Shown: piece after piece, positions 18,074-27,359 of the stretch
Layout: each line of letters starts with the position of its first letter
Numbering within the stretch: position 1 is the first letter of the stretch
Assembly: GCF_000172415.1 (NCBI RefSeq)
Contig: NZ_ABLD01000001.1
Coordinates: 1-64,000 of the forward strand
Direction of reading: 5' to 3'
DNA from: Paraburkholderia graminis C4D1M
GTDB lineage: Bacteria > Pseudomonadota > Gammaproteobacteria > Burkholderiales > Burkholderiaceae
DNA length: 64,000 nt
The notes under the pieces: model-generated
Database searches by the model: none
Seen by the model: only the letters and a program-made list of their open reading frames with translations
Told to the model about the DNA's origin: nothing
Program-made: the position numbers and the translations under genes

Positions 18074-18865
18074 TCAACCAAGCCGCGTATACCCCACCGC
18101 GCGCGCCTCGCTCTCAAGCTGCGCGATGCGCTCGTAGTCCTCGAGCGGCAACGCGGAAAACCCCTGCAAACGCAGGCGTTTTGCGCGTTCGGGATGCAAT
18201 GCCAGCGCTTCGTTCAGTGCGTCGCGCAGTGCTTCAACAGTCGCGGCCGGCACGGTGTCGGACGCAATCAACGGCAGACCCGGCGACGCCGCTGTCATGC
18301 CGATGCGTCGAACCTGCCGCGCCAGTTCCGGCATTTCATCGCAGACGAAAGCGAAGGTCACGCAATCTATCGCGGCGACGTCCGCGTGATTGTCCGCGAC
18401 GGCCCGCAACGAACCGACATGCGAGCCGGTGCGCAGCGCTGCGCGAAAAAACGCACCTTCCTGCGAGTGTGGCGCCACTGCATGACGCAGCGCGTTCATG
18501 CCGCTATTCGAATCGTCCTGATTGTAGGCAACGCGCGCGCCGCGGCACGAGGCGAGCGTATCGAACGGCGCGTCGGCGCGCGTGACGATGACGCTCGAGT
18601 AATGCGCGCCTTCGCAACCGGGCGCGTCGAAACGCGGCGTCGCGACGAGTTGCACCTGCTCGCGCAGACCGTGCATCAACGGATAACCGCAGGTTTGTGA
18701 AATCAGCAGATTGGGCCGCCGCCAGAAGCCGTGCAATTCTTCATCGGGATCGACGATGCGGCACGCCGGCTTGACCATGCGCAGCACGTCCGCAAGCCAC
18801 CCGCGCCACTCGTTTTCCAGCGAGGGCGTGACGTTGTACATCGGCAGGGCGGCGATCCAGGTCAT
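18074..18865 (-). CDS. PhnD-like phosphate/phosphonate-type binding protein without signal peptide
   Basis: A 263-residue protein resembling periplasmic binding proteins of the PhnD-like group: an N-terminal ALPMYNV segment, LLISQTCGYPLM, YSSVIVTRADAPFDTLASCR, VAYNQDDSNSGMNALRHAV, and AIDCVTFAFV. There is no signal peptide or lipobox at this start, and no transporter permease or ATPase gene nearby. It may therefore be a cytoplasmic ligand binder, or the true start may have been lost. Specific ligand unknown. Confidence 0.65.
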   Translation of the reverse strand: MTWIAALPMYNVTPSLENEWRGWLADVLRMVKPACRIVDPDEELHGFWRRPNLLISQTCGYPLMHGLREQVQLVATPRFDAPGCEGAHYSSVIVTRADAPFDTLASCRGARVAYNQDDSNSGMNALRHAVAPHSQEGAFFRAALRTGSHVGSLRAVADNHADVAAIDCVTFAFVCDEMPELARQVRRIGMTAASPGLPLIASDTVPAATVEALRDALNEALALHPERAKRLRLQGFSALPLEDYERIAQLESEARAVGYTRLG

Positions 18866-18895
18866 GGCGCAGTGCTTGCATGGCGAATGGGTGGA

Positions 18896-19174
18896 CTAAT
18901 GCATGATCATACGGAATTCGTCGACGCCTAGTGGCACTGGCTCTGTCGGCCGGAACGTCCACTTGCGCGCGGCCACCGTGAGGATCTCGCTTTGCGCGCC
19001 CTCGAACGCGAGCAGCAAGTCTTTCTTGCGCGCGCTTGCCGCGCCGCAATAGGCAATGAGCGCGTCCGCGCTGACTTCGAAAACCTGCGCCCGGTCGTCC
19101 CAGCAGACCCTGAACGCGACCGTTGCGCGCTCCGTGACACAGGGCCGGAATCCTTCATCCACATAGACCGACAT
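18896..19174 (-). CDS. Small DUF1488-like protein
   Basis: A 92-residue soluble protein preceded by a near-perfect AAGGAGGT ribosome site, so it is likely well translated. The central segment (VAFRVCWDDRAQVFEVSADA, then LIAYCGA) fits the DUF1488 pattern of a small alpha/beta protein of unknown function. Two cysteines (CWDD, YCGA) are noticeable. It is followed by the PhnD-like gene in the same direction, 30 bases on; no functional link can be claimed. Confidence 0.6.
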   Translation of the reverse strand: MSVYVDEGFRPCVTERATVAFRVCWDDRAQVFEVSADALIAYCGAASARKKDLLLAFEGAQSEILTVAARKWTFRPTEPVPLGVDEFRMIMH

Positions 19175-19457
19175 GGCGACCTCCTTTTCGCGCGCGCGCC
19201 TGAGTCGTCAGCATGACAAGCTCCGCACCGCCAGTATGTGGGAGAGCCAGCATTCGCGAGAAAAAGCCAGTGCATGCCGACGGGCGCGGCGCGCGGGCCA
19301 TGGTTGTGCAATAGGCTGTCACTGAACCGGGATTCTCTTGATTCGATCGTCCCGCTTTGATAATTAGAAATGGAAAGGCGAATTAATAAAATGAAATATA
19401 AAGCCGCGATAAAGAGAGCGTGAAAAGATCAGGAAAGGAAACTCAATCGACCGCCGC
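19175..19457. other. AT-richer intergenic region upstream of porin
   Basis: With the stretch that follows, this is a gap of about 525 bases without a protein gene. Around 19,350-19,440 the composition turns A-rich (AAATGAAATATAAAG) compared with its surroundings. No ORF with a ribosome site was seen. The next segments contain a possible small RNA and the porin promoter, listed separately. Confidence 0.5.
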
Positions 19458-19487
19458 TTGACTTCACACTATCGCGCTGGCTAAATG
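19458..19487 (+). promoter_or_regulatory. candidate promoter for a short leader or small RNA
   Basis: TTGACT (19458-19463) and TAAATG (19482-19487) are separated by 18 bases, a plausible though imperfect sigma-70 arrangement. It points at the hairpin-ended stretch at 19,494-19,575 rather than directly at the porin gene. Confidence 0.3.
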
Positions 19488-19493
19488 CATCCC

Positions 19494-19575
19494 GTTCGGT
19501 TCTTTCTCCACGTCTCCACGCAGGGAAAGTCGTTGCGCCGGGCTCGGGGCTATGTGTTCGCACATAGCCCTTAAT
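19494..19575 (+). ncRNA. candidate small RNA ending in a UUCG hairpin
   Basis: About 80 bases bounded by the promoter-like element upstream and by a perfect 10-base-pair stem GGGCTATGTG/CACATAGCCC closed by the stable tetraloop TTCG (19,548-19,571), then TTAATTATTTG. A pyrimidine-rich patch (TTCTTTCTCC) precedes the stem. Hairpin plus AT-rich tail resembles an intrinsic terminator, yet no protein gene ends here. It could be an independent small RNA or a terminated porin leader. No family match is claimed. Confidence 0.35.
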
Positions 19576-19607
19576 TATTTGTAATCAATTGGCGATACTA
19601 ATCGTGT

Positions 19608-19620
19608 TGGAATTTCCAAA
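19608..19620. promoter_or_regulatory. palindrome TTGGAA-T-TTCCAA upstream of porin
   Basis: A perfect 13-base palindrome located just before the porin promoter elements. Its position suggests an operator for an unknown regulator of the porin. Confidence 0.4.
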
Positions 19621-19628
19621 CGCTTTTA

Positions 19629-19656
19629 TTGATTTTTAAATTAATCAAGGTATGCT
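19629..19656 (+). promoter_or_regulatory. candidate porin promoter
   Basis: TTGATT (19629-19634) and TATGCT (19651-19656) with a 16-base AT-rich spacer, 44 bases before the porin start. Fits a sigma-70 promoter; strength not assessable. Confidence 0.4.
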
Positions 19657-19700
19657 GCGCGTCCGCAATGTCTTTCTGAAACGTGAATAAAGGAACAAGG

Positions 19701-20852
19701 ATGAAAAAGACAGCATTGACTTCCGCCTCTCTCGCACTGCTGGTCGCGGCGGGGTCCGCCCATGCACAGAACAGCGTGACGTTGTACGGCGTGATCGACG
19801 CCGGCATCGGCTATGTGCATAACGCCAGCTCGGGCAGCAATCTCGCGGGCATGCTCAACGGCAATCTGAGCGGCGACCGCTGGGGCCTGAAGGGCCAGGA
19901 AGATCTGGGCGGCGGCCTGAAGGCGATCTTCACGTTGGAAAATGGCTTCGACGTCGGCACGGGCAAACTCGGTCAGGGCTCGCGCGAGTTCGGCCGCCAG
20001 TCGTTCGTCGGCCTGACGGGCGCGACGTGGGGCACGGTGACGGCCGGCCGCCAGTACGATCCGATCACGGACATGGTGCAGGGCGTCACGGCCGACAACT
20101 TCTTCGGCTCCGCCTTCGCAACGCCGGGCGACGTCGACAACAACGACAACAGCGCGCGCGTATCGAACGCGGTCAAATACGTGTCGCCGAACTACGCCGG
20201 CCTGCAGTTCGAAGCACTGTATGCATTCAGCGGCGTCGCGGGTCAGGCGGGTCAGGGTTACACCTATAGCGGCGCGGTGTCGTACTCGAACGGTCCGTTC
20301 TCGCTCGCCGGCGGCTACCTGCGCGCGACCAACGCATCGTCCACGACCGCGCGTTCGAGCTGGGCGAGCAGCACGACCGATTCGATCTTCGACAGCCATA
20401 TCAACGACGGCTACGTGACGGCGAAATCGGTCAGCATCGCGCAGATCGGCGGCCAATACGCGCTCGGCCCGATCACGCTCGGCGCTTCGTATAGCAACAC
20501 GCAGTTGAAGAGCGACGGCGCGTCCACTTTCACCGGCACCGAGAAGTACAACAGCGGTAAAGCCTTCGTTGCGTATCAGGCGACGCCGGCACTGGTCGCG
20601 GGTCTGGGCTACGCGTACACGGCTGCATCCGGCGACACGTCGGCGCATTACCACCAGTTGAGCATCGGCGCGGACTACAACATCTCGAAGCGCACGGACT
20701 TCTACGCGGTCGCGGCCTATCAGCACGCGAGCGGCACGCAGCGTCTCGCCGATGGCACGACGCAGGACGCGCAGGCTTCGATCGGTTCGTATGGCTACAA
20801 CGGCACCGATTCGCAGGCGCTGGCGATCGTCGGTATCCGTCATAAGTTCTGA
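19701..20852 (+). CDS. General porin, Burkholderia type
   Basis: A 383-residue outer-membrane beta-barrel porin. The signal peptide MKKTALTSASLALLVAAGSA ends in AHA, with the mature protein starting QNSVTLYGVIDAGIGY. Typical porin landmarks are GLKGQEDLGGGLKAIFTLEN, FGRQSFVGLTGATWGTVTAG and the C-terminal strand ending in phenylalanine (IVGIRHKF), required for barrel assembly. An AAAGGAACAAGG ribosome site supports this start. Monocistronic: own promoter region and a strong terminator follow. Passive diffusion of small hydrophilic solutes is the expected role. Confidence 0.93.
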   Translation: MKKTALTSASLALLVAAGSAHAQNSVTLYGVIDAGIGYVHNASSGSNLAGMLNGNLSGDRWGLKGQEDLGGGLKAIFTLENGFDVGTGKLGQGSREFGRQSFVGLTGATWGTVTAGRQYDPITDMVQGVTADNFFGSAFATPGDVDNNDNSARVSNAVKYVSPNYAGLQFEALYAFSGVAGQAGQGYTYSGAVSYSNGPFSLAGGYLRATNASSTTARSSWASSTTDSIFDSHINDGYVTAKSVSIAQIGGQYALGPITLGASYSNTQLKSDGASTFTGTEKYNSGKAFVAYQATPALVAGLGYAYTAASGDTSAHYHQLSIGADYNISKRTDFYAVAAYQHASGTQRLADGTTQDAQASIGSYGYNGTDSQALAIVGIRHKF

Positions 20853-20930
20853 TGTTCCGCTGCGGTTGATTCTGCTGTAGCGGCTTGTTGACGAGCTTGT
20901 TGGCGAGCTTGCTTGCAGCAGAGAAACCGA

Positions 20931-20962
20931 CGACCCGGACGCGTAAGTGTCCGGGTCGTTTT
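20931..20962 (+). terminator. Rho-independent terminator of porin gene
   Basis: A perfect 10-base-pair stem, CGACCCGGAC/GTCCGGGTCG, with an 8-base loop followed by TTTT, 79 bases after the porin stop. Clear intrinsic terminator. Confidence 0.85.
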
Positions 20963-20980
20963 CATAGTGGACTGCGAGAA

Positions 20981-21733
20981 CTACGACCCTGCATCGGCGT
21001 TCAAGCGCTCATCGCGCAGCGCAAGCAGATCGGGCAACTGCGCGAACGAATCGATTAACGCATCGCACTGCAAGGCCGTCGCGCCATCCGGGCCGCCATA
21101 GCCGTAGCGCACGATAAACACCGGCACGCCCGCCGCGCGCGCCGCGCTGACATCGACGGGCGAATCGCCCACCAGAACGCTGCATTCCACGTCTGCATCC
21201 AGCAACCGGCACGCGTGCCACAGCGGTTGCGGTGCAGGCTTCATGCTGTCGATCGAATCGCCTGCGACCAGTACGTCGATATCTTGCGCGAGTCCTGTCA
21301 TGCGCAGCAGCGGTGCGGCCAACGCCTCCGGTTTGTTGGTCACGCACGCGAGCCGATAGCCGAGCCGTGCGAGCTCGCGAAGACCTGCGGCGACGTGCGG
21401 ATAAACATGACCGAAGCGCCCATTCGTCTGCCGATAGTGCCGATCAAACACCGCGAGCGCGGCGTCCATGTCGACTCGTCCATCGAGCGCCGCCGTTTCG
21501 AGCGTGCGCTTAACCAGGTTCGGCACGCCTTTGCCGATAAAACTGCTGACCGTGTCGAAGGGCAACGGCGGCTGATCGAAATCGGCGAGCATGCAGCTCA
21601 CCGCTTCGACAATATCCGGCGCTGTGTGGACCATGGTGCCGTCGAGGTCGATCAGCACGGCGCGCGTTCGTGATCGCGGCAACGCTTGCGTTAGCGTTAG
21701 CGCTTCAGGCGAAAAAACCGGCGGCGTCGTCAT
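20981..21733 (-). CDS. cbbZ: Phosphoglycolate phosphatase (HAD family)
   Basis: A 250-residue HAD hydrolase. Motif I is [14 protein letters not shown], the motif II region is [13 protein letters not shown], and motifs III/IV lie around MKPAPQPL and [12 protein letters not shown]. Length and motif spacing fit Gph/CbbZ, which removes the 2-phosphoglycolate made by RuBisCO oxygenation. The start MTTPPVFSP overlaps the stop of the upstream CbbY-like gene (ATGA), so an upstream extension was rejected. Together with cbbY it forms a photorespiratory/Calvin accessory pair, lying 23 kb from the main cbb operon. Confidence 0.82.
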   Translation of the reverse strand: MTTPPVFSPEALTLTQALPRSRTRAVLIDLDGTMVHTAPDIVEAVSCMLADFDQPPLPFDTVSSFIGKGVPNLVKRTLETAALDGRVDMDAALAVFDRHYRQTNGRFGHVYPHVAAGLRELARLGYRLACVTNKPEALAAPLLRMTGLAQDIDVLVAGDSIDSMKPAPQPLWHACRLLDADVECSVLVGDSPVDVSAARAAGVPVFIVRYGYGGPDGATALQCDALIDSFAQLPDLLALRDERLNADAGS

Positions 21734-22506
21734 ACGGCCGCAGCCTCGCTCAACGCATTGCGATGCCAGCCGCGCAATGTGTCGAGATCCACCCATGCGG
21801 GCCGCTCATTCTCGTTCGCAGCCGTCGAAGCGAGCGGCGCATGCGGATCGCCGAGATGAGGCAGCACGGCGAGCGCGCCGTCGAAGGAATGATGCGCCGT
21901 GTACGCTGTCGGCGTCACGATAGTCGGAACAAACGCTGCACGCGCCGCGCGCAAGCCGTTCGCGGAATCTTCGAACGCGATGCAGTCCTGGCCTTTGAGG
22001 CCGAGTTGACGAAGCACGTCGAGATAAACATCGGGCGCGGGCTTCTTTGACTGCGTCGTGCTTGCATCGCCAATCGCGGCAAAGCGGCTGCGCCATTCGG
22101 GGCCGAACGGTCCGTGCAACAGCGCGTCGAGATTCGCGGGCGTTGTGGTGGTCGCGATGGCGACTGGTATGGAGGCCGCACGCGCTTCATCGATCAGGCG
22201 CGCGATGCCCGGCCGCAACGGCAAGCCGCCATCGCGAACATGCGCCGCATAGTGACGCGTCTTGATCGCATGCACCGCGTCGATCACGCGGCTCACGCCG
22301 GGGCCTTCCGCCTCCTCGGGATCGACGATGCGCCAGTAGTGCAGCAGACGCTCCTTGCCGCCCGCTACTTCCAGCAGGCGCACATAGAGCGCTTCGTCCC
22401 AGTGCCAGTCGAGACCGGCTTGCGCGAACGCCGCGTTGAACGCGTGCAGATGCGCGCTTTCGGTATCGGCAAGCGTGCCGTCGACATCGAAGATCAGGGC
22501 TTGCAT
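21730..22506 (-). CDS. cbbY: CbbY-like HAD phosphatase
   Basis: A 258-residue HAD-family protein. It begins [20 protein letters not shown] (motif I DxDGTL) and has [26 protein letters not shown] and [12 protein letters not shown] for motifs II to IV. CbbY enzymes of red-type Calvin systems dephosphorylate xylulose-1,5-bisphosphate, an inhibitory RuBisCO by-product. The assignment is helped by its coupling to a phosphoglycolate phosphatase and by the red-type RuBisCO plus CbbX later in the window. A generic sugar-phosphate phosphatase cannot be excluded. Confidence 0.78.
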   Translation of the reverse strand: MQALIFDVDGTLADTESAHLHAFNAAFAQAGLDWHWDEALYVRLLEVAGGKERLLHYWRIVDPEEAEGPGVSRVIDAVHAIKTRHYAAHVRDGGLPLRPGIARLIDEARAASIPVAIATTTTPANLDALLHGPFGPEWRSRFAAIGDASTTQSKKPAPDVYLDVLRQLGLKGQDCIAFEDSANGLRAARAAFVPTIVTPTAYTAHHSFDGALAVLPHLGDPHAPLASTAANENERPAWVDLDTLRGWHRNALSEAAAV

Positions 22507-22664
22507 GGGCCGGTCCTCTCGCAGTGATGGAGAGCCGGCGCGATGCGTGACTGCATGAGTGCATGACTGCATACCGCCGGTATGCAAGCCACGATAGCGG
22601 AGCGCGCACGCGATTTGAATTCAGAGATTCTTTGACGGGCGATAACGCATCGTTTAACGGTCCA

Positions 22665-23381
22665 TCATCCGTGCGGCAATTGCAGACCCGTCACGAAGTA
22701 CGCGTGCAGTCCATGTGCGAAGCGCTTGAGCCGCGTGACGATCGACTTGTTTGCGCGCGTGAGCCCGTTATACCCGAGCACGGCCGGTATCGCGACGAAG
22801 AGCCCGAACGCGGTCATGATGAGTGACTCGCCGACCGGTCCGGCCACATGATCGATCGACGCCTGACCCGTTTCGCCGATCACGATCAGCGCATGATAAA
22901 TGCCCCACACCGTGCCGAAGAGCCCGACGAACGGCGCGGTGCTGCCGATCGACGCCAGCACCGCGAGGCCGCTTTGCATATGCGCGACGGCGTCGTCGAT
23001 GCTGCCTTGCAGGCGGCGCGCGATCCAGTCCGATACGTCGATGCGATCCTGCAAATGCGGCCTGGTGTCGCGATGATGCGCAGCCGCCTCAGATGCGGCC
23101 ATCGCGAGAGCGAGCAGCGGATTGTCGCGCAGCGCCTCAGCCGATGCCTCACTACCGTGGCCCGCAAGGCCGCCCAGGTTCCTGAGCCCATGTTCGAAGT
23201 TGTCGGCCTGCCAGAACTGCGCGTCGGTGCGCCCGGTTACTCGCTTGATGCGCAGCACATGCCACAGCTTGACGACGATAACCGTCCACGACAGGATCGA
23301 CATGATGAACAATATGCCGAGAATCGCGCGCGTGATGAAATCGCCGCTTTGCCAGACATTCGCGAGACCATAGTGCTGCAT
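22665..23381 (-). CDS. MotA/TolQ/ExbB proton-channel family protein
   Basis: A 238-residue inner-membrane protein. An N-terminal membrane segment (FITRAILGILFIMSILSWTV) is followed by a cytoplasmic domain and the conserved C-terminal pair of segments (GLAVLASIGSTAPFVGLFGT and GESLIMTAFGLFVAIPAVLG). This matches ExbB, which energises TonB-dependent receptors. No exbD or tonB gene is adjacent. A TonB-dependent receptor lies 1.4 kb away, so it may serve that receptor with partners encoded elsewhere. Confidence 0.85.
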   Translation of the reverse strand: MQHYGLANVWQSGDFITRAILGILFIMSILSWTVIVVKLWHVLRIKRVTGRTDAQFWQADNFEHGLRNLGGLAGHGSEASAEALRDNPLLALAMAASEAAAHHRDTRPHLQDRIDVSDWIARRLQGSIDDAVAHMQSGLAVLASIGSTAPFVGLFGTVWGIYHALIVIGETGQASIDHVAGPVGESLIMTAFGLFVAIPAVLGYNGLTRANKSIVTRLKRFAHGLHAYFVTGLQLPHG

Positions 23382-23578
23382 GACCGTTTCCTTCGACTCG
23401 TCGAGCCGCCGCGTTCATTGTCCGCCGCGGCCCGGTGTTTTAGTACCGTTAGCGGCCTTGCCAGGTCAATTCGGGAAAATCTCCCGCCTTCGTCCGTTGT
23501 CAAACGATCCTCTAATGAACTACTTTGCTTGAATGCCGGCCTTGTGCGGCACAGTGCTTTTACAACGGAGCAGAACAC

Positions 23579-24718
23579 ATGCTGGAGACACGGTTTCGCA
23601 AAACAACACGGGGACGCCCCATCGTTTCAGCCTTGATCGCGGCCGGTATGGTCGCGGCGACGGCGTTCGGCGCCGCTTCGGCGCATGCCGCGGCGCCTCT
23701 CGCCTATGTGACGAGCGAGAAGGGCGGCGTGGGTGTGATCGATCTCGACAAGATGACGTTGACCCGAACCTTCCCCGTAGGCGCGGACGGCCCGCGCGGC
23801 CTGAGCCTCAATGCGGACGGCTCGCGCCTGCTGGTCGCCAACAAGAACACGGGCGATCTTGCCGTGATCGATACGGCTTCAGGCGAAGTCGTGCAGCGGG
23901 TGAAGATCGGTCAGAACCCGGAGTTTGTGCGCGTGCACAACGGCTATGCGTATGTGACGTATGAGCCGGGCGAAGACGGCGGCCCGCCTGCAGCGAGCGG
24001 ACAGTCTGGGAAACCAGCCGAGAAGCCAGGCGAAGCGCAAGCCGGCAAACCCCACGCCGACGACGATGACGACGCCAACAAACCGCCCGCCGAGATCGCT
24101 ATCGTCGATATGAAAAGCTGGCGCGTGGTGCGCTCGGTGACGAGCGGCCACGAAACCGAGGGCATCGAATTTTCACGCGACGGCAAGAACATGCTCGTCA
24201 CCAACGAAGGCGACGATACTGTCTCCGTCTATCACGCGCGCACGGGCGCGCCCGTGAGGACCGTGAAGCTCGCGGCGGGCGGGCGTCCGCGTGGCATTCG
24301 CCTGTCGCCGGACGGCAAGGACTACGTGGTCACGCTGGAGTCGCTGAGCAAACTTGTCGTGATCGACGCGCGCACGTTCAAGGTGAAGAAGACCGTCGAT
24401 ACCAAACTGGGTCCTTACGGCGTCGCCTACGGTCCCGACGGCAAGCGGCTTTTCGTCGCGGCGGCACGCGACAAGACGGTGCAGGTATTCGACGGCAAGA
24501 GCTACGAGCATCTTGCCGACGTGCCGGTCGGTCAGCGTTGCTGGCACTTCAGTTTTACGCCCGACGGCACAAAGCTGCTGGTCGCATGCGGGCGCTCCGA
24601 TGCCGTTTATGTGCTCGACGCGCGCAGTTATCAGCCGGTCACGCAGATTGGTCAACTGCCGCTCGCGTGGGGCATCGTCACCTATCCGCATAGCGACGGC
24701 TCGATCGAATCGCACTGA
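23579..24718 (+). CDS. Secreted YVTN-type beta-propeller protein
   Basis: A 379-residue protein with a signal peptide (region IVSALIAAGMVAATAFGAAS, ending AHAA). The mature part consists of YVTN/beta-propeller repeats such as GVGVIDLDKMTLTRTFPVG, GDLAVIDTASGEVVQRVKIG and DAVYVLDARSYQPVTQIG. Between blades there is a hydrophilic Gly/Pro/Lys insert ending in HADDDDDANK, an unusual aspartate run. Such propellers are known near PQQ-dependent alcohol oxidation genes, and the PQQ cluster is 5 kb away, so a periplasmic role in that pathway or in metal binding is possible. Start chosen at MLETRFRK with a CGGAG site. Confidence 0.75.
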   Translation: MLETRFRKTTRGRPIVSALIAAGMVAATAFGAASAHAAAPLAYVTSEKGGVGVIDLDKMTLTRTFPVGADGPRGLSLNADGSRLLVANKNTGDLAVIDTASGEVVQRVKIGQNPEFVRVHNGYAYVTYEPGEDGGPPAASGQSGKPAEKPGEAQAGKPHADDDDDANKPPAEIAIVDMKSWRVVRSVTSGHETEGIEFSRDGKNMLVTNEGDDTVSVYHARTGAPVRTVKLAAGGRPRGIRLSPDGKDYVVTLESLSKLVVIDARTFKVKKTVDTKLGPYGVAYGPDGKRLFVAAARDKTVQVFDGKSYEHLADVPVGQRCWHFSFTPDGTKLLVACGRSDAVYVLDARSYQPVTQIGQLPLAWGIVTYPHSDGSIESH

Positions 24719-24727
24719 GCACGCGGA

Positions 24728-24753
24728 GGTCATGCGCGAGCCGACGCATGACC
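24728..24753. terminator. bidirectional hairpin between convergent genes
   Basis: GGTCATGCG/CGCATGACC, a perfect 9-base-pair stem with an 8-base loop, lies between the stops of the beta-propeller gene and the convergent TonB receptor gene. Probable shared terminator, although without a long T-run. Confidence 0.6.
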
Positions 24754-24767
24754 GCCCTCACTTCCAC

Positions 24768-27157
24768 CTACTTCCACGCATAGCGCAGGCCGACCCAGAA
24801 CCCGCGCGGCGCGCCCGGTCCGACGAACTGCTCGTTGCTCGGATTCCCGCCGTCGAACGTATGGTTCGGGCCGTTGAAGAAGTTTTCTCCGAGCGAACCG
24901 AAGCTCGCATAGCGCTTGTCGAGCAGATTCGAGACGCTCGCAAACACCTGCAACTGTTTGGTGACCTGATACGACGTGTCGAGATCGATCAGAAAATAGC
25001 CGGCGATCTTGCCATTGACGTCCTGATTGTTTTCGTCGCCCTGTGCATAGATGCCGCCGCGCCACGTGAGGTTCGCGCCGACTCTCCACTTCGCGGTCGC
25101 CGCGTAGTCGAGTTGCAGCTTGACCGTGTTCGCCGGAATGCCTGGCAGATGATCGCCGGGCTTCACGTTGATGTTGCCGTTCGCATCCGCGCTGGAATTG
25201 CTCGCGCTGTTCTCGGTCCACGCGGTGCGATACGTGGCGTCGATGTAGTTGTAGCTCGCAGTCACCGCGAGCGGGCCTAGCTGGCTGCGTCCCGAGAGTT
25301 CGAACCCTTGCCGGCGCGTGCGGCCCACGTTCTGAAAGAAGCCGCGATTGCTCGCCGCGCCATTGCTGGCGATGAATTCGATGTCGTTATCGAGCGTGGT
25401 TCGGTAGACGGCGGCACTCCAGCTTGTCGTCTGGCCGATTCGTCCGCGTGCGCCGATTTCGAAGGTCTTCGAGATCACCGGTTGCAGCGGCGGGTCGGAC
25501 ACGAAGTCGTTCGGCAGCGAGCAGGGCGCGGCCGGGTCTGCACACGCGAGTTCGATCGCAGTCGGCGAGCGCATGCCTTCGTTGTAGGTTGCGTAGGCCG
25601 TGAACGCCGAGGTCGGATTCCAGTTGATGCCGACCGCCGGATTGAAGCGCGAGAACGTATGGTGTCCGTCCAGTTGCGGCTGAAGGCCGCTCGAATCGCC
25701 GATGGTCGCTTCGGCCCAGTTATAACGTCCCGCGAGCGTCAGCGTCCATTGCTTCGTCAGCGATAAAGTGTCTTGCAGATAGATGCCGTAGTTGCCGTTA
25801 TGCGTTTTCGCCGCGGTTTCCTGCGTGAAATCGCCGATGCCGACCGTCGCGCGCGAAGCCGTGAAAACCGCATCCTGCGACGATTGCGTGTAGCGCGAAT
25901 TCGCGATGTCCGCGGATACGCCCGCAACGAACTGGTTCTGCATGCCGCCGAGTTTGCCGAGCAGCGTGAGTTGCAGGCTCGCGCCGAAACTATCGGTAGA
26001 GACGACGGATTTCTCGTTGGTCGCCTGCGTGGTGTCGACGTCGCCGTCGTCGTCGATCGAACCGAAGTTCGGATTCGTGTTGCTGCTCACATTGCTATTG
26101 CGGAAGTGCCGGTAGTACGCATTGCCGCTCAGCTCGACGTTATCGCTGAAGTAGTGTTCGCCGGACAGCGTCACGTAGCCAGCGCTGTTCAGGTTCTGAT
26201 CGGGATACGTATAGGGCTGCTTCGGATTGCCAAGGAATGAGCGCGGAATGGTTTGCGTGCCGTGCAGATCGTTGTCCGCGCCGCCTGCGGATAACGACAG
26301 CGTGGTGTCGGCATCGGTATAGCGCAGCTTGCCGAAAATCTGCCGCACGCGGCTCGCATTCTGCTCGGCCCAGCCGTTGTCGTTCGTGACGTTGCCGGTC
26401 ACGTAGTAATCGAGGTTCTGGCCGATCGTGCCGCCCTGTTCGATCTGCGCGGTCTTGCGGCCCCACGAGCCGAGCGCCACTTCGGCCTCGCCGCCGGGAC
26501 TGGTCTTGCCGTTCTTCGTCGTGATGGCGAGCGCGCCGCCAGCGTATTCAGCCCATACGTCGGATTCGAACCGGGAATCAATTGAATGGTGTCGATGGCC
26601 TGTTGCGGCAGCACGTCCCAGTTGACCACGTCGCCGAAAGGCTCGTTCACGCGCACGCCGTCGACGAACACCGAAATGCCCTGCGGTGTGCCGAGCAGCG
26701 GCGACGCCGTGAAGCCGCGATAGTTGACGTTCATCTGATACGGGTTGCCTTGCGCATCGGCGATGTCGACGCTCGGCAGATTCTTCGCGAGGTAATCCGT
26801 GAGATTGAAGCGATGCTGCGCTTCGATGTCTCGCGCGCGAACGGTCTGCACGTTGGCGGGCACCTGCGCGAGCGGCGTGCCGATGCCGAGCAGCGGCGTC
26901 GTGCCGACCACGACCACGGGCGCGAGCGTGGTCGAGGGCGTATCGTCTGGCGCATCGGCTGCGGCTTTCGCGGAGGCGGCTGCCGAAGCGGGAGCCGCAG
27001 CCGCAGCCGAAGCCGGTACGCCAGCCGCCGGCTCCGCTTGCGCCCATGCGCCTATCGACATGCTCGCGAGCGCGCTGCCGAATCCAAGCGTGATGCCGGC
27101 TCGCCGCCTGAAGCCGAGGCCGGGTTTTCCGCGGCGCACGCGTGATGGGATATTCAT
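24768..27157 (-). pseudogene. TonB-dependent receptor, interrupted by a frameshift
   Basis: Encodes an outer-membrane TonB-dependent receptor in two frames. The first frame (27,157 to about 26,541) has the signal peptide and plug domain (APVVVVGTTPLLGIG, VFVDGVRVNEPFGDVVNWDV, IQLIPGSNPTYGLNTL). The second (about 26,540 to the stop) gives GGALAITTKNGKTSPGGEAE and the whole barrel, ending GFWGLRYAWK-like (PRGFWVGLRYAWK). Adding one G at about 26,540 would restore a 796-residue protein reading GLNTLGGALAITT, the normal plug motif. Hence a single-base deletion, either real or a sequencing error. The N-terminal linker is Ala-rich. Candidate substrates are PQQ or a metal chelate given the neighbours, but that is speculation. 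Confidence 0.8.
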
Positions 27158-27359
27158 TATTCTGTCTCCTGCCGAATCGACGCTTTCTTCGGACGCAGCC
27201 GCGTGGCGGCATACGTAGCGCTTTCTTTCAAGGTGTGCAAAGCTTCGCATGCGCGCTCGCGTGAAGGCTCGGGAGCTTTTCCCGAAATCGCGAGGAAGCG
27301 TTCCCAAACTGGTTGCGACGAACTTCGTGTCCGATTGGCCTGACTAGAATGCAAACGTG

